From positions 1 to 29,633 of the IMG/VR virus record IMGVR_UViG_3300036832_000379: 29,633 bases of DNA; one strand, 5' to 3'. Of this stretch, positions 1 through 7,757 are shown in pieces. The notes beneath the pieces are model-generated. The model was not told the origin of the DNA and did no database searches. It was given only the letters and a program-made list of their open reading frames with translations. Each line of letters opens with the position of its first letter. The stretch's first letter is position 1. This DNA comes from a virus. The translations under genes and the position numbers were made by a program.

Positions 1-2
1 AC

Positions 3-458
3 CCAATGTGCGATATGCTTAGAGACGCTGGGTGGAGCATCAACCGATTCGAGTTCGGGGCCAAGGCGCGTAATCACGCCATCTATAAGGATCGGGCGGT
101 AGAGATCTGGAAGAATCTCTCGATGCAGATCGATAAGCGGGAGATCGTCCTGATCAATGACCCGGCCCTAATCTCCCAGCTGACCACCAGGAAGATCTTC
201 TACGACCTGAAAGGACGGCTGCGCCTGGAGTCCAAGGACGATCTGCGAGCCAGAGGGGTGAAGAGCCCTGACCGGGCTGACGCGGTGGCCGGTGCCTTCG
301 CTCACGGGAGCCCGTCCTTCGCCACCTACACCAGGCAGCGGGAATCGCCGTTCACCCAGCTGGACGCTTACTGGGACGGGTTCGATGCCGAGCAATCGCA
401 GGTCGGGGACGGGCAAGCCGAGAAGATCCAGAAGCAGCTTGGCTCATGGACAGGGTAG
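3..458 (+). CDS. terL: Terminase large subunit, C-terminal part (partial, cut by window edge)
   Basis: The reading frame is open at the left edge, so this is the 3' part of a longer gene; the first ATG at position 6 is probably internal. The segment looks like the nuclease half of a phage large terminase, which cuts concatemeric DNA during packaging. Visible are the strand/helix pattern VLINDPALISQL, a basic stretch around FYDLKGRLRLESKDDL, and the typical closing motif SPDRADAVAGAFAHG. In this motif the Asp of PDRAD is the conserved late metal-binding residue of TerL nucleases. A short tail rich in Asp and Gln follows. Its place directly before the portal/capsid block fits. The ATPase half (Walker A/B) lies outside the window and cannot be checked. 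Confidence 0.82.
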   Translation, partial: PMCDMLRDAGWSINRFEFGAKARNHAIYKDRAVEIWKNLSMQIDKREIVLINDPALISQLTTRKIFYDLKGRLRLESKDDLRARGVKSPDRADAVAGAFAHGSPSFATYTRQRESPFTQLDAYWDGFDAEQSQVGDGQAEKIQKQLGSWTG

Positions 459-564
459 CGATTCCGCTGAAACCAACTCGTTCGCAAAAGCGGCGTTTGC
501 GACGAAAGCATTTAGCTGCCGCGATCAGATTAGGCAGAAAAAAGCCAAAAGAATAAAATATTTT

Positions 565-588
565 AAGGGGCCGAAAGGCCCTTTTTTT
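565..588 (+). terminator. Intrinsic terminator after terL
   Basis: A GC-rich stem, GGGCC (568-572) paired with GGCCC (577-581), closes a GAAA tetraloop and is followed by seven T residues (582-588). The A/G residues at 565-567 can extend the pairing into the T tract. It lies 107 bases after the terL stop, so it should end transcription of the packaging unit before the structural genes. Confidence 0.85.
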
Positions 589-730
589 GTGCCTTATCTG
601 AACGTTTTGCGAGAACTTTTTGGATGGTTTCTGGACCCTGTTTTGAAAGTTTTTAAACGGCCTTTTTAGGGGTTTCCGGCAAAGAAAAAGCTTGTTCAGA
701 TGTCATCGGAGTGTCTTTTCGGGAAACATT
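589..730 (+). other. Intergenic leader before the head genes
   Basis: This T-rich, lower-GC stretch between the terminator and the first head gene holds no convincing ORF. A promoter for the late genes would be expected here because the preceding terminator isolates the block. TTGAAA (643-648) is the best -35-like hexamer, but no good -10 hexamer sits 16-18 bases downstream, so no promoter is claimed. Confidence 0.4.
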
Positions 731-1288
731 ATGGACGATCCTTCTCCCGAGCACACCGAGCCCACGCCTGTTTCCACCGTCGATCACCCCCAGCAGAAGC
801 CTGATCCCAACGCTGCCGCGATCGCCCGGGAAGCCGCCACCCCGCAACCGTCCGAGTTCGGGCCGCACGCCCCGGATTCCCTGGCCATCGACCCCAAGAC
901 CCGGGAACGCGGGAAAGCGGAGTTCACGACCGGCGATTCCCTGAAAGATATCATCGGGAAAAGCTTCTTCGTGGCTGATGACGCCGAGGAAAAGGAACTG
1001 ATCCAGATCGATCCGCGCGTTCTCCAGCTTCATTACAGCGACGGCTCGATCATCACCGTCCGGCTGGAAGCCCGGAAAGGCGAATGGAACGCGGTCGACG
1101 CTTTGCCTGCCGACGACAAGGTGCGCGAGAACCTGAACGACAAATACCGGGACGCCAAGAAAGCCCGGGAAGATCAGCTGGAGAACGCCGCCAAGGCCCA
1201 TCAGGAGAATGACGTGCCTCAGCAGCAGAACGCGCCGGAACAGAACGCTCCCCAGGAGTACCAGCAGTACCAGGAGAACGCGGTCTAG
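731..1288 (+). CDS. Hypothetical protein between terminase and portal (185 aa)
   Basis: I do not recognise this protein. The ATG at 731 is preferred over an upstream TTG at 692 because the extra residues look unlike the rest. The N-terminal 60 residues are rich in Pro, Glu and Thr and probably disordered. The middle holds a compact-looking segment (FFVADDAEEKELIQ to VRLEARKGEWNAVDALP) with alternating hydrophobic residues, likely beta-rich. The C-terminus is a charged helix (KYRDAKKAREDQLENAAKAH) that ends in a Gln/Asn-rich tail. Acidic accessory head proteins often sit here in podoviruses, but nothing in the sequence proves a virion role. Confidence 0.72.
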   Translation: MDDPSPEHTEPTPVSTVDHPQQKPDPNAAAIAREAATPQPSEFGPHAPDSLAIDPKTRERGKAEFTTGDSLKDIIGKSFFVADDAEEKELIQIDPRVLQLHYSDGSIITVRLEARKGEWNAVDALPADDKVRENLNDKYRDAKKAREDQLENAAKAHQENDVPQQQNAPEQNAPQEYQQYQENAV

Positions 1289-1322
1289 AGACACCCGGAA
1301 AAAGGCTGATGCCTATATAGAT

Positions 1323-1553
1323 ATGGCAACACTGGTTAAAAACGCATTTCACGGGGGTCCGGGGAGCCACTGCAACCTTTGCCTGGACGCCCAGACCGGG
1401 ATTGTCATCGGCACCCAGGTGGCGATCGGGACCAAGTACACCGCGATCCCGGAAGCTTTTCTGCCCAACAATAAGGTCAAGGTGCGGATGAATTCCCTGG
1501 CCTCACCCGGATCGTTCGGGCTTATCCTTCGCAAAGGGTCACTGGTAGTCTGA
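1323..1553 (+). CDS. Small hypothetical protein with a CxxC motif (76 aa)
   Basis: I do not recognise this protein. It starts at an ATG following an A/T-rich stretch with only a weak upstream purine run. It contains a CNLC motif near residue 17, then Gly- and Val-rich alternating segments that suggest a small beta domain. A lone CxxC could bind metal only with partners or as a dimer. It ends four bases before the portal ATG, and its stop codon lies within the GAGGGG run that precedes that gene, so the two are probably co-translated. The start could be further upstream in the same open frame. Confidence 0.55.
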   Translation: MATLVKNAFHGGPGSHCNLCLDAQTGIVIGTQVAIGTKYTAIPEAFLPNNKVKVRMNSLASPGSFGLILRKGSLVV

Positions 1554-1557
1554 GGGG

Positions 1558-3639
1558 ATGGACGACAGCTCAATACCAAGGGAGACCGGGAAAGACGGGC
1601 AGGACGACACCCAGGATCTCTACGAGAAGATCTGCAAGGATCTGGAAGACCGCTCTGATTGGGAAGGCCGGGTCTTGCTCTGGCACAAGATGCGGACGGC
1701 GGGCGTCAAGCGTTCTCGGAAACCGTGGCCCGGTGCCGCCGACATGCATGTCCCGATCGGGGATACTATTATAGGCAAGCTCAAGAGTTTCTACATGACC
1801 TGGGTCTTTTCGCCCGAGTTATTGGCCAGCTTTTACGCCCTGGAAGATCAGGGCGACAGCTACACCGATTCGGTGGCGCAATGGTTCGATTTCCAGCTGA
1901 GGGAGAAATCCAATTTCACCAACATGATGATGTGCGCCCTGGATTCCACCCTCCAGAACGGCATCGGTCTGGTTAAAACCTACTGGGACGCCGCCCGCAA
2001 CCAGCTGGCTTTTGCCAGCATCCATCCTTATTACCTGATTGTCCCCCCTTGGACCACCGAGATCCAGAGAGCAGACCGGGTCTGTCACGTCATGCACATG
2101 TCGGAAGCCGATTATCGCCGGAGCGGCGAGGAGTGCGGCTATAACATGGACGAGGATTTCATCGAATCGATCAAGGGCGAAGGAAAAGATGATCGCGGCA
2201 GGTTCACCCAGGAAAAGATCGAGTCCGAGGGATTGAGCTACAGCCGGATCAAGGATCTGATTGTCTTGTGGGAAGTTTATGTCCGAGGGGACGACAACAA
2301 CATCTGGGTCCACACCTTTTCCCCCCTTCAGCCGGATGAACCGGCCCGGGAAACCTTCAAGCTGCCCTACGACCATAAACAGGTTCCGATCTCCGTTCTT
2401 CCTTACGAGTTCCTCGACCCCAGTTATTTCAGTTCGCGCGGGGTGATGGAGCTGGTCCAGATGTACGAAGCGTCTGCTAGCAAGATGTGGAACGAGAAGC
2501 TGGATTACATGTCGATTGCCAACCGGCCTGTCTTGAGTTCGCAGGGCGGATCGATCAACGCCCAGAATATCCGGTGGGAGCCTGGCGCCGTTTATGATGC
2601 GGTCCTTCAATTGGTTCAGCAACCGCCGCCGCCAGTCAATTTTGACGAGGAAGTTCAGAGCAATCGCTCTTTTGCCGAGCAGCGGGTCGGGATCCCGGAC
2701 TTCGGGATCGGCCAGGACAATACCCAGACCAAGAGCCGGACCGCTACCGAGGTCAACTCGATCACCAATATCATGCAGCAGAGCAACGATCTGCGCGCCC
2801 GGGTGACCAAGAACGCGATCAACGGGGTCTTCGATCAAGCCTGGAGCATCCTCAAGCAGTACAACAAAAAGGATCTCGATTATTTCTGGCGGACCCGCCG
2901 GATTACTCTGCCGGACGCTGCTCTGGATAACAAGTACGTCCTGAGACCGAATGGTTCGGTGGATGGGTACTCTAAAGATAAAGAAATTCAAAAGCTCATG
3001 CAGCTCCGGCAGCTGGCCGGTGGCAGTCCGTGGATCATCGTCCCGGAAATCGATCGCAAGATCGTCGAGCTGATGGATGCCGGATGGATCCCGCAACTCT
3101 ATCAGGAGCCGCCTTCGGTCAGTGCCAACCAGCAGCAGAAACAGGCGCTGGAAAACTGCACCATGATGGACGGCTTCGCCCCTCAGGTCACGCCGGACGA
3201 CGATCACTTGGTTCATCTCCAGATCATGGACGGGTTCATCAACTGGTCCGCTAAACGCGGGCAGGTCATCCCGCCGGATCTTCTGATGGGCTTCATGCAG
3301 CACGGCCAGCAGCATGTGCAGGCCGGGCAAGCCGATCCCGCTTACCGGAAACAGCACGCCCAGGATCTTCAGGTCTTTGCTCAGAAGATTCAGGCCACCA
3401 TCAATCAGTTGCAGGGACCACAGCAGAAGGTTTACCCGATGGCCCAGCAGGGAGCCGCTGTCGGCCTGGCCAAGCTTCGAGGAGGTGCTCCCGGAGGGGG
3501 TGCAGGTACGCTGCCCGGCGGTCCGCCGCCAGGAGGAAATGGAGTTCCTCCTCCCGCTGCCCCGCCTCCGGTGCCGCAAGCCGGTGCGCCCGCGCCGAAT
3601 ACCGCGCCTAACCCGGTCAATGGAGCGGTGGCAGGATGA
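1558..3639 (+). CDS. Portal protein
   Basis: This 693-residue protein matches the size and pattern of podovirus portal (head-tail connector) proteins, which form the ring at one capsid vertex through which DNA enters and leaves. Diagnostic is the N-terminal WPGAADMHVP segment (residues 57-66), followed by helices that end near TLQNGIGLVKTYWD. That pattern recurs in portal proteins of this class. A typical segment with RTATEVNSI follows in the middle. The last 50 residues or so (about 642-693) are Gly/Pro/Ala-rich and probably disordered. The GAGGGG run sits directly against the ATG, too close for an ideal Shine-Dalgarno, so initiation may depend on termination of the preceding gene. A GCTAGC site lies at 2476. 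The 3' end overlaps the next gene by ATGA. Confidence 0.88.
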   Translation: MDDSSIPRETGKDGQDDTQDLYEKICKDLEDRSDWEGRVLLWHKMRTAGVKRSRKPWPGAADMHVPIGDTIIGKLKSFYMTWVFSPELLASFYALEDQGDSYTDSVAQWFDFQLREKSNFTNMMMCALDSTLQNGIGLVKTYWDAARNQLAFASIHPYYLIVPPWTTEIQRADRVCHVMHMSEADYRRSGEECGYNMDEDFIESIKGEGKDDRGRFTQEKIESEGLSYSRIKDLIVLWEVYVRGDDNNIWVHTFSPLQPDEPARETFKLPYDHKQVPISVLPYEFLDPSYFSSRGVMELVQMYEASASKMWNEKLDYMSIANRPVLSSQGGSINAQNIRWEPGAVYDAVLQLVQQPPPPVNFDEEVQSNRSFAEQRVGIPDFGIGQDNTQTKSRTATEVNSITNIMQQSNDLRARVTKNAINGVFDQAWSILKQYNKKDLDYFWRTRRITLPDAALDNKYVLRPNGSVDGYSKDKEIQKLMQLRQLAGGSPWIIVPEIDRKIVELMDAGWIPQLYQEPPSVSANQQQKQALENCTMMDGFAPQVTPDDDHLVHLQIMDGFINWSAKRGQVIPPDLLMGFMQHGQQHVQAGQADPAYRKQHAQDLQVFAQKIQATINQLQGPQQKVYPMAQQGAAVGLAKLRGGAPGGGAGTLPGGPPPGGNGVPPPAAPPPVPQAGAPAPNTAPNPVNGAVAG

Positions 3640-4019
3640 ATACTTTCGTAAAACATTTTGTGGAGAAAATGATCTGGATCCTGATCAGCCAGCCGTTCCA
3701 GCGATCGGTTAACTGGGAACGAGGCGATAAGCTGGCCCTGGATCAATTCTTCAAAACCGCGACCGGAGTCCGGTTACTTGAACTTCTGCGTCAGACCGTT
3801 GCTAGCAACACGTTCAGAGCCGTTTACCATGATTCGGTGAGCGAGAACGCGCGAGCCCGGGGGATGCAGGACTTACTGGCGATCGTCCATCGTCTGCGCA
3901 GTTTTCCTCCCGAGGAGAGCTTGGAGCCGGGCGAGGATGTTGAGCCGCTGCCCTCAGAAAAGAACCGGTTCGATAGCAGCCGGTTTGCAGTCAACGGGGG
4001 AAACACCGCTATCAGATAA
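3636..4019 (+). CDS. Hypothetical protein between portal and scaffold (127 aa)
   Basis: I do not recognise this protein. Its ATG overlaps the portal stop (ATGA), which implies translational coupling. The N-terminal two thirds look helical, with hydrophobic residues spaced as in amphipathic helices (VKHFVEKMIWILI, then LDQFFKTATGVRLLELLRQTV). The last 40 residues are acidic and proline-containing. Small helical proteins at this position are common in podovirus head modules and may assist portal or scaffold assembly; this is inference from position only. Confidence 0.72.
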   Translation: MNTFVKHFVEKMIWILISQPFQRSVNWERGDKLALDQFFKTATGVRLLELLRQTVASNTFRAVYHDSVSENARARGMQDLLAIVHRLRSFPPEESLEPGEDVEPLPSEKNRFDSSRFAVNGGNTAIR

Positions 4020-4026
4020 TTAGAAG

Positions 4027-4962
4027 ATGCCCGATAACGCCACCGAAAGCAGCACTGGATCAGAAACTTCATCGTCACCGAGCGAATCGTTTGGCGGCAG
4101 CGAAAGTTCAGGGTCACCGGCTGCTAGCACCAAGGAAGGTCACGCTCCTGGTTCTGCCGCGTCTCTCCGGCCAACGCCAGGGGAACCATCACGGAACCAG
4201 AACGGAGAATCCAGACCGCAATCCGCCCAGCAGAAGAAAGAAGAATCGCGGTATGAACGGACCAAACGCGAAAGAGCCGAGTTCCGTTCTCAGCAGGAAG
4301 CTTTCAGGTCTCAACAACAGGAGTTTGCCAAGCAGCGAGCCGAGTTTGAGGAGTCCAAAAAGCCGAAACGCGATTACACCCTCTCCGACTTGAAGAAGTA
4401 CCGGAACGAGTGGGCAGCGGAAGCTGAACAGGGGATTGACGGTCGAGCGGATCTGGTGGCCCAGGCCGATCGCGAGATCAAGGCGATGGAGCAGGAAGAG
4501 CTTCAGAAGAAGCAGGATTCCCGCACCATCGTGGAGCTGCCGAAATATGGCACCCCGGAACACCGCAAACAATGGGAAGACGGCGAACGAGAGATTCACG
4601 CCGAAAACCCTGAGTTTATGGTTAAGGGGACCAGGATCGACAGCAAGATGCGCGAGATCCTGGGCGGACCGCACGCCATGGCTTATAAAGACCATCCGCA
4701 AGGCATTTGGGCGGCGTATGACCGGGCACAAAAAGAGCTTCTTCAAGAGGACAACCAAAGCCTCAAGGAAGAAAACGAATCACTAAAAGCGGAGCTGCAA
4801 AAAGCGACCGGGCGAACCTCGATAGGCGGCGGCGTTCCGGGCCGGATCGGTTTGGAAGGAAATAATTCCACCAAGGATTTTTCCAAGCTGACCAGCGCGG
4901 AGATGCGCAAACGTCTGCTAGCACATCGGGGCAAGCCGGACAGCTCAATGCCCTGGCTCTAA
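4027..4962 (+). CDS. Capsid scaffolding protein (putative)
   Basis: The 311-residue protein has the composition of a scaffold. It has a Ser/Gly/Glu-rich disordered N-terminus (about 1-65), long charged helices likely to form coiled coils (about 70-112, 141-165 and 240-262), and a basic C-terminus ending in Leu. Scaffolds guide assembly of the major capsid protein and are then released or degraded; their C-terminal basic helix usually contacts the coat protein. The position directly upstream of the major capsid gene is the standard one. No enzymatic motif is visible. The call rests on position, length and composition, because scaffold sequences are poorly conserved. The GCTAGC at 4917 is read here as Leu-Ala codons. 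Confidence 0.7.
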   Translation: MPDNATESSTGSETSSSPSESFGGSESSGSPAASTKEGHAPGSAASLRPTPGEPSRNQNGESRPQSAQQKKEESRYERTKRERAEFRSQQEAFRSQQQEFAKQRAEFEESKKPKRDYTLSDLKKYRNEWAAEAEQGIDGRADLVAQADREIKAMEQEELQKKQDSRTIVELPKYGTPEHRKQWEDGEREIHAENPEFMVKGTRIDSKMREILGGPHAMAYKDHPQGIWAAYDRAQKELLQEDNQSLKEENESLKAELQKATGRTSIGGGVPGRIGLEGNNSTKDFSKLTSAEMRKRLLAHRGKPDSSMPWL

Positions 4963-4980
4963 GTAAATCCTGTATCTATT

Positions 4981-6000
4981 ATGGCAACAACTGTAAACCA
5001 ACCAATCTACGGTGCGGTTTCCACTACCGATAAGGCGAGTGAATACCGCATCTATTTCAGCAAGAAGCTGCTGGAACATCAGGTGGACGAACTCCAGCTG
5101 TACCAGTTCGCTTATCAGGCTGAGATCCCGCAAGGGCAAGGCTCCAAGACGATGAGGATGTTTCGTCCTCCCGTTGCTAGCATTGCTAACGTCATCAGCC
5201 TGACCGAAGGCACGCCGCCGTCGCAAGCGCCTTACAAGCTGATCTTCGAGTTCATCACTCGCAGTCTTCAGCAGTACGGCTCCTATGCGCAGGTGTCCGA
5301 CATCGTGGACGAGACCGAGTTCCTCAACACGGGTGATGCCTTGATGCAGAAATTCGGTGAGGAAGCCGCGCTCTGGTGCGACACGTTAGTTCGCGATGCC
5401 TGCATCAATGGCAGCACGGAGGAACCAACCAAGTTCGGCAAGATGTATGCCGGTACGGCAACCGACTTCGCTTCCCTGATCGCGTTGACCGGCCAGAACG
5501 GGCGCTTCAGCGGCGATGACCTGATCGATGCGGTGACCAAACTCCGGGTCCAGAAAGCCAAACCATTCTCGGACGGCACCTTCGTGGCGGTGGTTTCGCC
5601 GGAACAGGAACGCGACTTGATTGAGGAGCAGGGATCCGCCTGGGTCTACGCTTCAGCCTTCAATAAACCCGACCAGATTTGGAAGGGGGAGATTGGCACA
5701 CTTTCGGGGATCAAAGTGATGCGGGCGACCAACGCCAGCTATCAGAACACGGAAGGCGTCAACGTGTCCGGGGGCAAGGCAATTGCCGCTCTGGTCTTTG
5801 GAAAAGACGCTTTTGCGGTCCCGAAATTAGCGGGCGAAAATCCGTCCAATCCGAAGGTCTACACCATCACGGACCCGGATTCAGCTAACCCGTTCAACCA
5901 ATTTATCACTTACGTTTGGAAGACTTTCTACAATTCAGTGTGCCTCAGTACCTGGAACGGGATCGTCCTCCAGACTTTGACCGCCTACACAGGCACCTAA
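4981..6000 (+). CDS. Major capsid protein, N4-gp56 family
   Basis: The 339-residue length and the pattern of N4-gp56-type capsid proteins (HK97 fold) are visible. A helical arm is followed by a basic strand (KTMRMFRPP), the loop LTEGTPP (residues 74-80), and the segment QQYGSYAQVSDIVD (97-110). Then comes a long helix ending in EEAALWCDTLVRD, and later strands with TFVAVVSPEQERDL. These elements occur in this order in the family. The protein forms the capsid shell. The gene starts 18 bases after the scaffold stop at an ATG with no visible Shine-Dalgarno (an AT-rich stretch precedes it). This is odd for what should be the most abundant late protein. GCTAGC occurs at 5176 as Ala-Ser. Confidence 0.88.
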   Translation: MATTVNQPIYGAVSTTDKASEYRIYFSKKLLEHQVDELQLYQFAYQAEIPQGQGSKTMRMFRPPVASIANVISLTEGTPPSQAPYKLIFEFITRSLQQYGSYAQVSDIVDETEFLNTGDALMQKFGEEAALWCDTLVRDACINGSTEEPTKFGKMYAGTATDFASLIALTGQNGRFSGDDLIDAVTKLRVQKAKPFSDGTFVAVVSPEQERDLIEEQGSAWVYASAFNKPDQIWKGEIGTLSGIKVMRATNASYQNTEGVNVSGGKAIAALVFGKDAFAVPKLAGENPSNPKVYTITDPDSANPFNQFITYVWKTFYNSVCLSTWNGIVLQTLTAYTGT

Positions 6001-6005
6001 CCCCT

Positions 6006-6335
6006 ATGGCGGCACTGATTGGAGTCACGATGAAACCCGCTGCTGCCGGGAGCGGGTACACCTGCAAGGTTCCCTTGGATCTGCTAGCAGAAGACGGCGT
6101 TCCTCCGGCAGAGGGCGATCAGGTTTCGTACTCAGTCGACGGGACTGTGCAGAGCGTGGACGCGGAAAACGCCACCATCAAGCTGACCGCGATTAACGGT
6201 CAGCCGGTCAGCGACGAATCGGCCAGCGACGAGGCAACAGAAGACCAGAGCCAACCTCCGGGTGGTCCGTCCACTGCCGATCTGGGGGCCAAGCTGAGAA
6301 AAGGGGCTGCTAGCAACCCGATGCCGATGTTCTGA
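6006..6335 (+). CDS. Small protein following the capsid gene (109 aa; possible head accessory)
   Basis: I do not recognise this protein with certainty. The first 65 residues alternate hydrophobic and polar residues with many Gly, as in a small beta-barrel (GVTMKPAAAGSGYTCKVPL, then SVDGTVQSVDAENATIKLTA). An acidic, Pro/Gln-rich tail follows. The ATG lies six bases after the capsid stop. Small beta-barrel proteins encoded just after the major capsid protein are sometimes head decoration or head-tail joining proteins, but this is only positional inference. Two GCTAGC sites fall inside this short gene (6083 and 6309). Confidence 0.68.
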   Translation: MAALIGVTMKPAAAGSGYTCKVPLDLLAEDGVPPAEGDQVSYSVDGTVQSVDAENATIKLTAINGQPVSDESASDEATEDQSQPPGGPSTADLGAKLRKGAASNPMPMF

Positions 6336-6341
6336 TTTCTG

Positions 6342-6509
6342 ATGCAGATCATCTCGAAATCAAGCAAACCGGAATCTGAACGGCGGGCCAAAGAGCACGC
6401 CGAGCAGACCCGGCGGCATTATTACGGGCGGGAGATCCGCGACGGGAGCCGGTTCATCAGCAAGGCCGGAAGCAAGAACCAGATCAAGAAAGCCCTGGAC
6501 GAAGCATGA
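6342..6509 (+). CDS. Small basic protein (55 aa)
   Basis: This short gene starts at an ATG seven bases after the previous stop and ends in an ATGA overlap with the next gene. It therefore fills the gap exactly, which is the main argument that it is real. The product is strongly basic and probably helical (ESERRAKEHAEQTRRHYYG, then SKNQIKKALDEA). I do not recognise a family. A nucleic-acid or virion-packing role would be guesswork. Confidence 0.62.
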   Translation: MQIISKSSKPESERRAKEHAEQTRRHYYGREIRDGSRFISKAGSKNQIKKALDEA

Positions 6510-7006
6510 AATTCGCTGCCCTGAACCCAAAACTGTTTGAGAGCAAAGACGGGAAAGACGCTCGCCTGAGGGAACAGATGTCCCAGCTGTACGGGCTCTT
6601 TGATCTGGATGTCAATACCGGCACGCCGAGCGAGATCTGGATGAACCGGAACCTGAAGAACGTCCGGTTTCCGTTCCCGCTTCAGAGCCATCTTTTCCCG
6701 GACTTCTGGTATCGCAGGATCCAGGTCAACAAACGTGCTGGCGAGGCCCTGCTCCGGGTCTACAACGATTTCCACGTCCTCTACACCGTGGAAGCGATGC
6801 ACCAGAACGGGCTCGACCAGTTCGTCCGCTGTTACCAGTTCGGGGCCGGGAGGCCCACTCTCTTCTGGTACGGAGGCGGCTGGGAACTCTCGAAGAAAGT
6901 TGACGGAGAAGTGCTGGCGGAAGCGACCAGGATCTTTCTCAAACACGGATGGAAATTTTGTGGCCTGGAAGACAAGAGCCGCTGGAGAGAATTTGAATTC
7001 TGGTAA
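6506..7006 (+). CDS. Hypothetical protein (166 aa)
   Basis: I do not recognise this protein. It starts by ATGA overlap with the small gene before it. It is rich in aromatic residues (FRFPFPLQSHLFPDFWYRR, then GRPTLFWYGGGWELS) and ends with FEFW. This looks like a folded globular domain rather than a disordered virion protein. It lies between head genes and the endolysin. No metal-binding or catalytic signature is evident. A role in lysis or in head-tail joining is possible from position only. Confidence 0.72.
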   Translation: MKFAALNPKLFESKDGKDARLREQMSQLYGLFDLDVNTGTPSEIWMNRNLKNVRFPFPLQSHLFPDFWYRRIQVNKRAGEALLRVYNDFHVLYTVEAMHQNGLDQFVRCYQFGAGRPTLFWYGGGWELSKKVDGEVLAEATRIFLKHGWKFCGLEDKSRWREFEFW

Positions 7007-7169
7007 ACAAAAACGCAGCAAAAAGAAGTTAGGTCCAGAAACTTCCGGGGTGAAGAAGCCGGTCGACCATCTCAAGGGCCGGATCTCTGACACCCAGCAA
7101 AAGATCACCGCTGCCTTCCGCCGGATGAATCTGGCAGCTCCCAGCAGAACCTATGGCAATCGACGATAG
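6993..7169 (+). CDS. Small basic protein with TTG start (58 aa, tentative)
   Basis: The gap between the 166-residue gene and the endolysin holds an open frame that begins at TTG (6993). It is preceded by GGAG (6984-6987) at a spacing of five bases and ends inside the endolysin gene. The product is highly basic (GKQKRSKKKLGPE near the N-terminus, [19 protein letters not shown] at the end) with one probable helix. It overlaps its neighbours by 14 and 17 bases, as do other genes here. No family is recognised. The alternative is that these 150 bases are non-coding. Confidence 0.48.
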   Translation: MNSGKQKRSKKKLGPETSGVKKPVDHLKGRISDTQQKITAAFRRMNLAAPSRTYGNRR

Positions 7170-7599
7170 ATCAGCAAAGAACATCGCAACCCTCGACCCA
7201 AGGGTCCAGCCGCTGGCCACCCAGTTAATCGAGGAAGCCCAGGCGCGCGGGATCAACGCCAAAGTGATTGGCGGCACTCGGACCTACCAGGAACAGGACG
7301 ACCTCTACGCGCAGGGACGGACGAAGCCAGGAAAGATCGTGACCAAAGCACGCGGCGGCCAGAGTTGGCACAATTTCGGGCTTGCCTTTGACATCGGCAT
7401 TTTCAGCCCGGACGGCAAAGAGTATTACGGCGAAAGCGAAGCTTATCGGGAGGTTGGGAAGATCGGGGAAACGCTTGGCCTGGAATGGGGCGGGGCCTGG
7501 AAGTTCGTCGACGAGCCTCATCTGCAATATAACCCGAAAAACTACACCCTGATGCAGATGCAGGAACGCAAAGAGGAAGGAAAAGATCTTCTCGCATGA
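7153..7599 (+). CDS. Endolysin: M15-family peptidoglycan peptidase
   Basis: At 148 residues this matches single-domain M15 (VanY / L-alanyl-D-glutamate peptidase-like) endolysins, zinc enzymes that cut the peptide stems of peptidoglycan to release progeny. The family signature is present. [12 protein letters not shown] gives zinc ligands His73 and Asp80, and FVDEPHLQ gives His123 as third ligand with Asp120 as the likely catalytic base. [18 protein letters not shown] is the usual upstream substrate-site segment. There is no signal peptide, so export would need a holin. The next gene encodes a small membrane protein and overlaps by ATGA. The gene sits inside the structural cluster between head and fibre genes. 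Confidence 0.9.
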   Translation: MAIDDRSAKNIATLDPRVQPLATQLIEEAQARGINAKVIGGTRTYQEQDDLYAQGRTKPGKIVTKARGGQSWHNFGLAFDIGIFSPDGKEYYGESEAYREVGKIGETLGLEWGGAWKFVDEPHLQYNPKNYTLMQMQERKEEGKDLLA

Positions 7600-7757
7600 G
7601 CACTCTCGTAATTCTGATCATCATTCTGCTGCTCTTTGGCGGCGGCGGCGGTTACTACGGGTACAGACGGTACGGCTACGGCGGCGGTCTCGGGATCTTC
7701 GGCGTTGTCCTGATTATCCTTTTGTTGGTCTACCTGTTTGGAGGATTGCGGTTTTGA
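7596..7757 (+). CDS. Two-helix small membrane protein, DUF3309-like; candidate holin
   Basis: This 53-residue product starts by ATGA overlap with the endolysin. It has a hydrophobic helix ([12 protein letters not shown]), then a Gly/Tyr/Arg hairpin ([17 protein letters not shown]), then a second hydrophobic helix ([14 protein letters not shown]). This layout resembles the DUF3309 family of tiny membrane proteins found in bacteria and phages. The immediate coupling to the endolysin and the two-transmembrane form make a holin role reasonable, but no DUF3309 protein is known to me to be a proven holin. The 3' end carries the GGAGG that serves the next gene. Confidence 0.75.
   Translation: MSTLVILIIILLLFGGGGGYYGYRRYGYGGGLGIFGVVLIILLLVYLFGGLRF
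7740..7744 (+). promoter_or_regulatory. Shine-Dalgarno for the TTG start of the collagen-like fibre
   Basis: GGAGG lies nine bases before TTG (7754), which overlaps the previous stop as TTGA. No ATG is available in a suitable place, and the resulting N-terminus (MSD...) resembles that of the following fibre gene. This supports the TTG start. Confidence 0.75.

Noticed and set aside
292-669. 125-residue + frame spanning the terL end and the terminator
   Set aside because: It runs through the intrinsic terminator and is rich in Ser/Pro/Arg as expected for a shadow frame.
655-676. Second terminator-like AAAC...GTTT pairing
   Set aside because: The stem is short and interrupted, and the T run lies inside rather than after it.
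1819-3579. 586-residue open frame on the - strand opposite the portal gene
   Set aside because: It is a shadow of the portal gene. Its product has the low-complexity Leu/Asp/Arg look of antisense frames in GC-rich DNA, and there is no Shine-Dalgarno.
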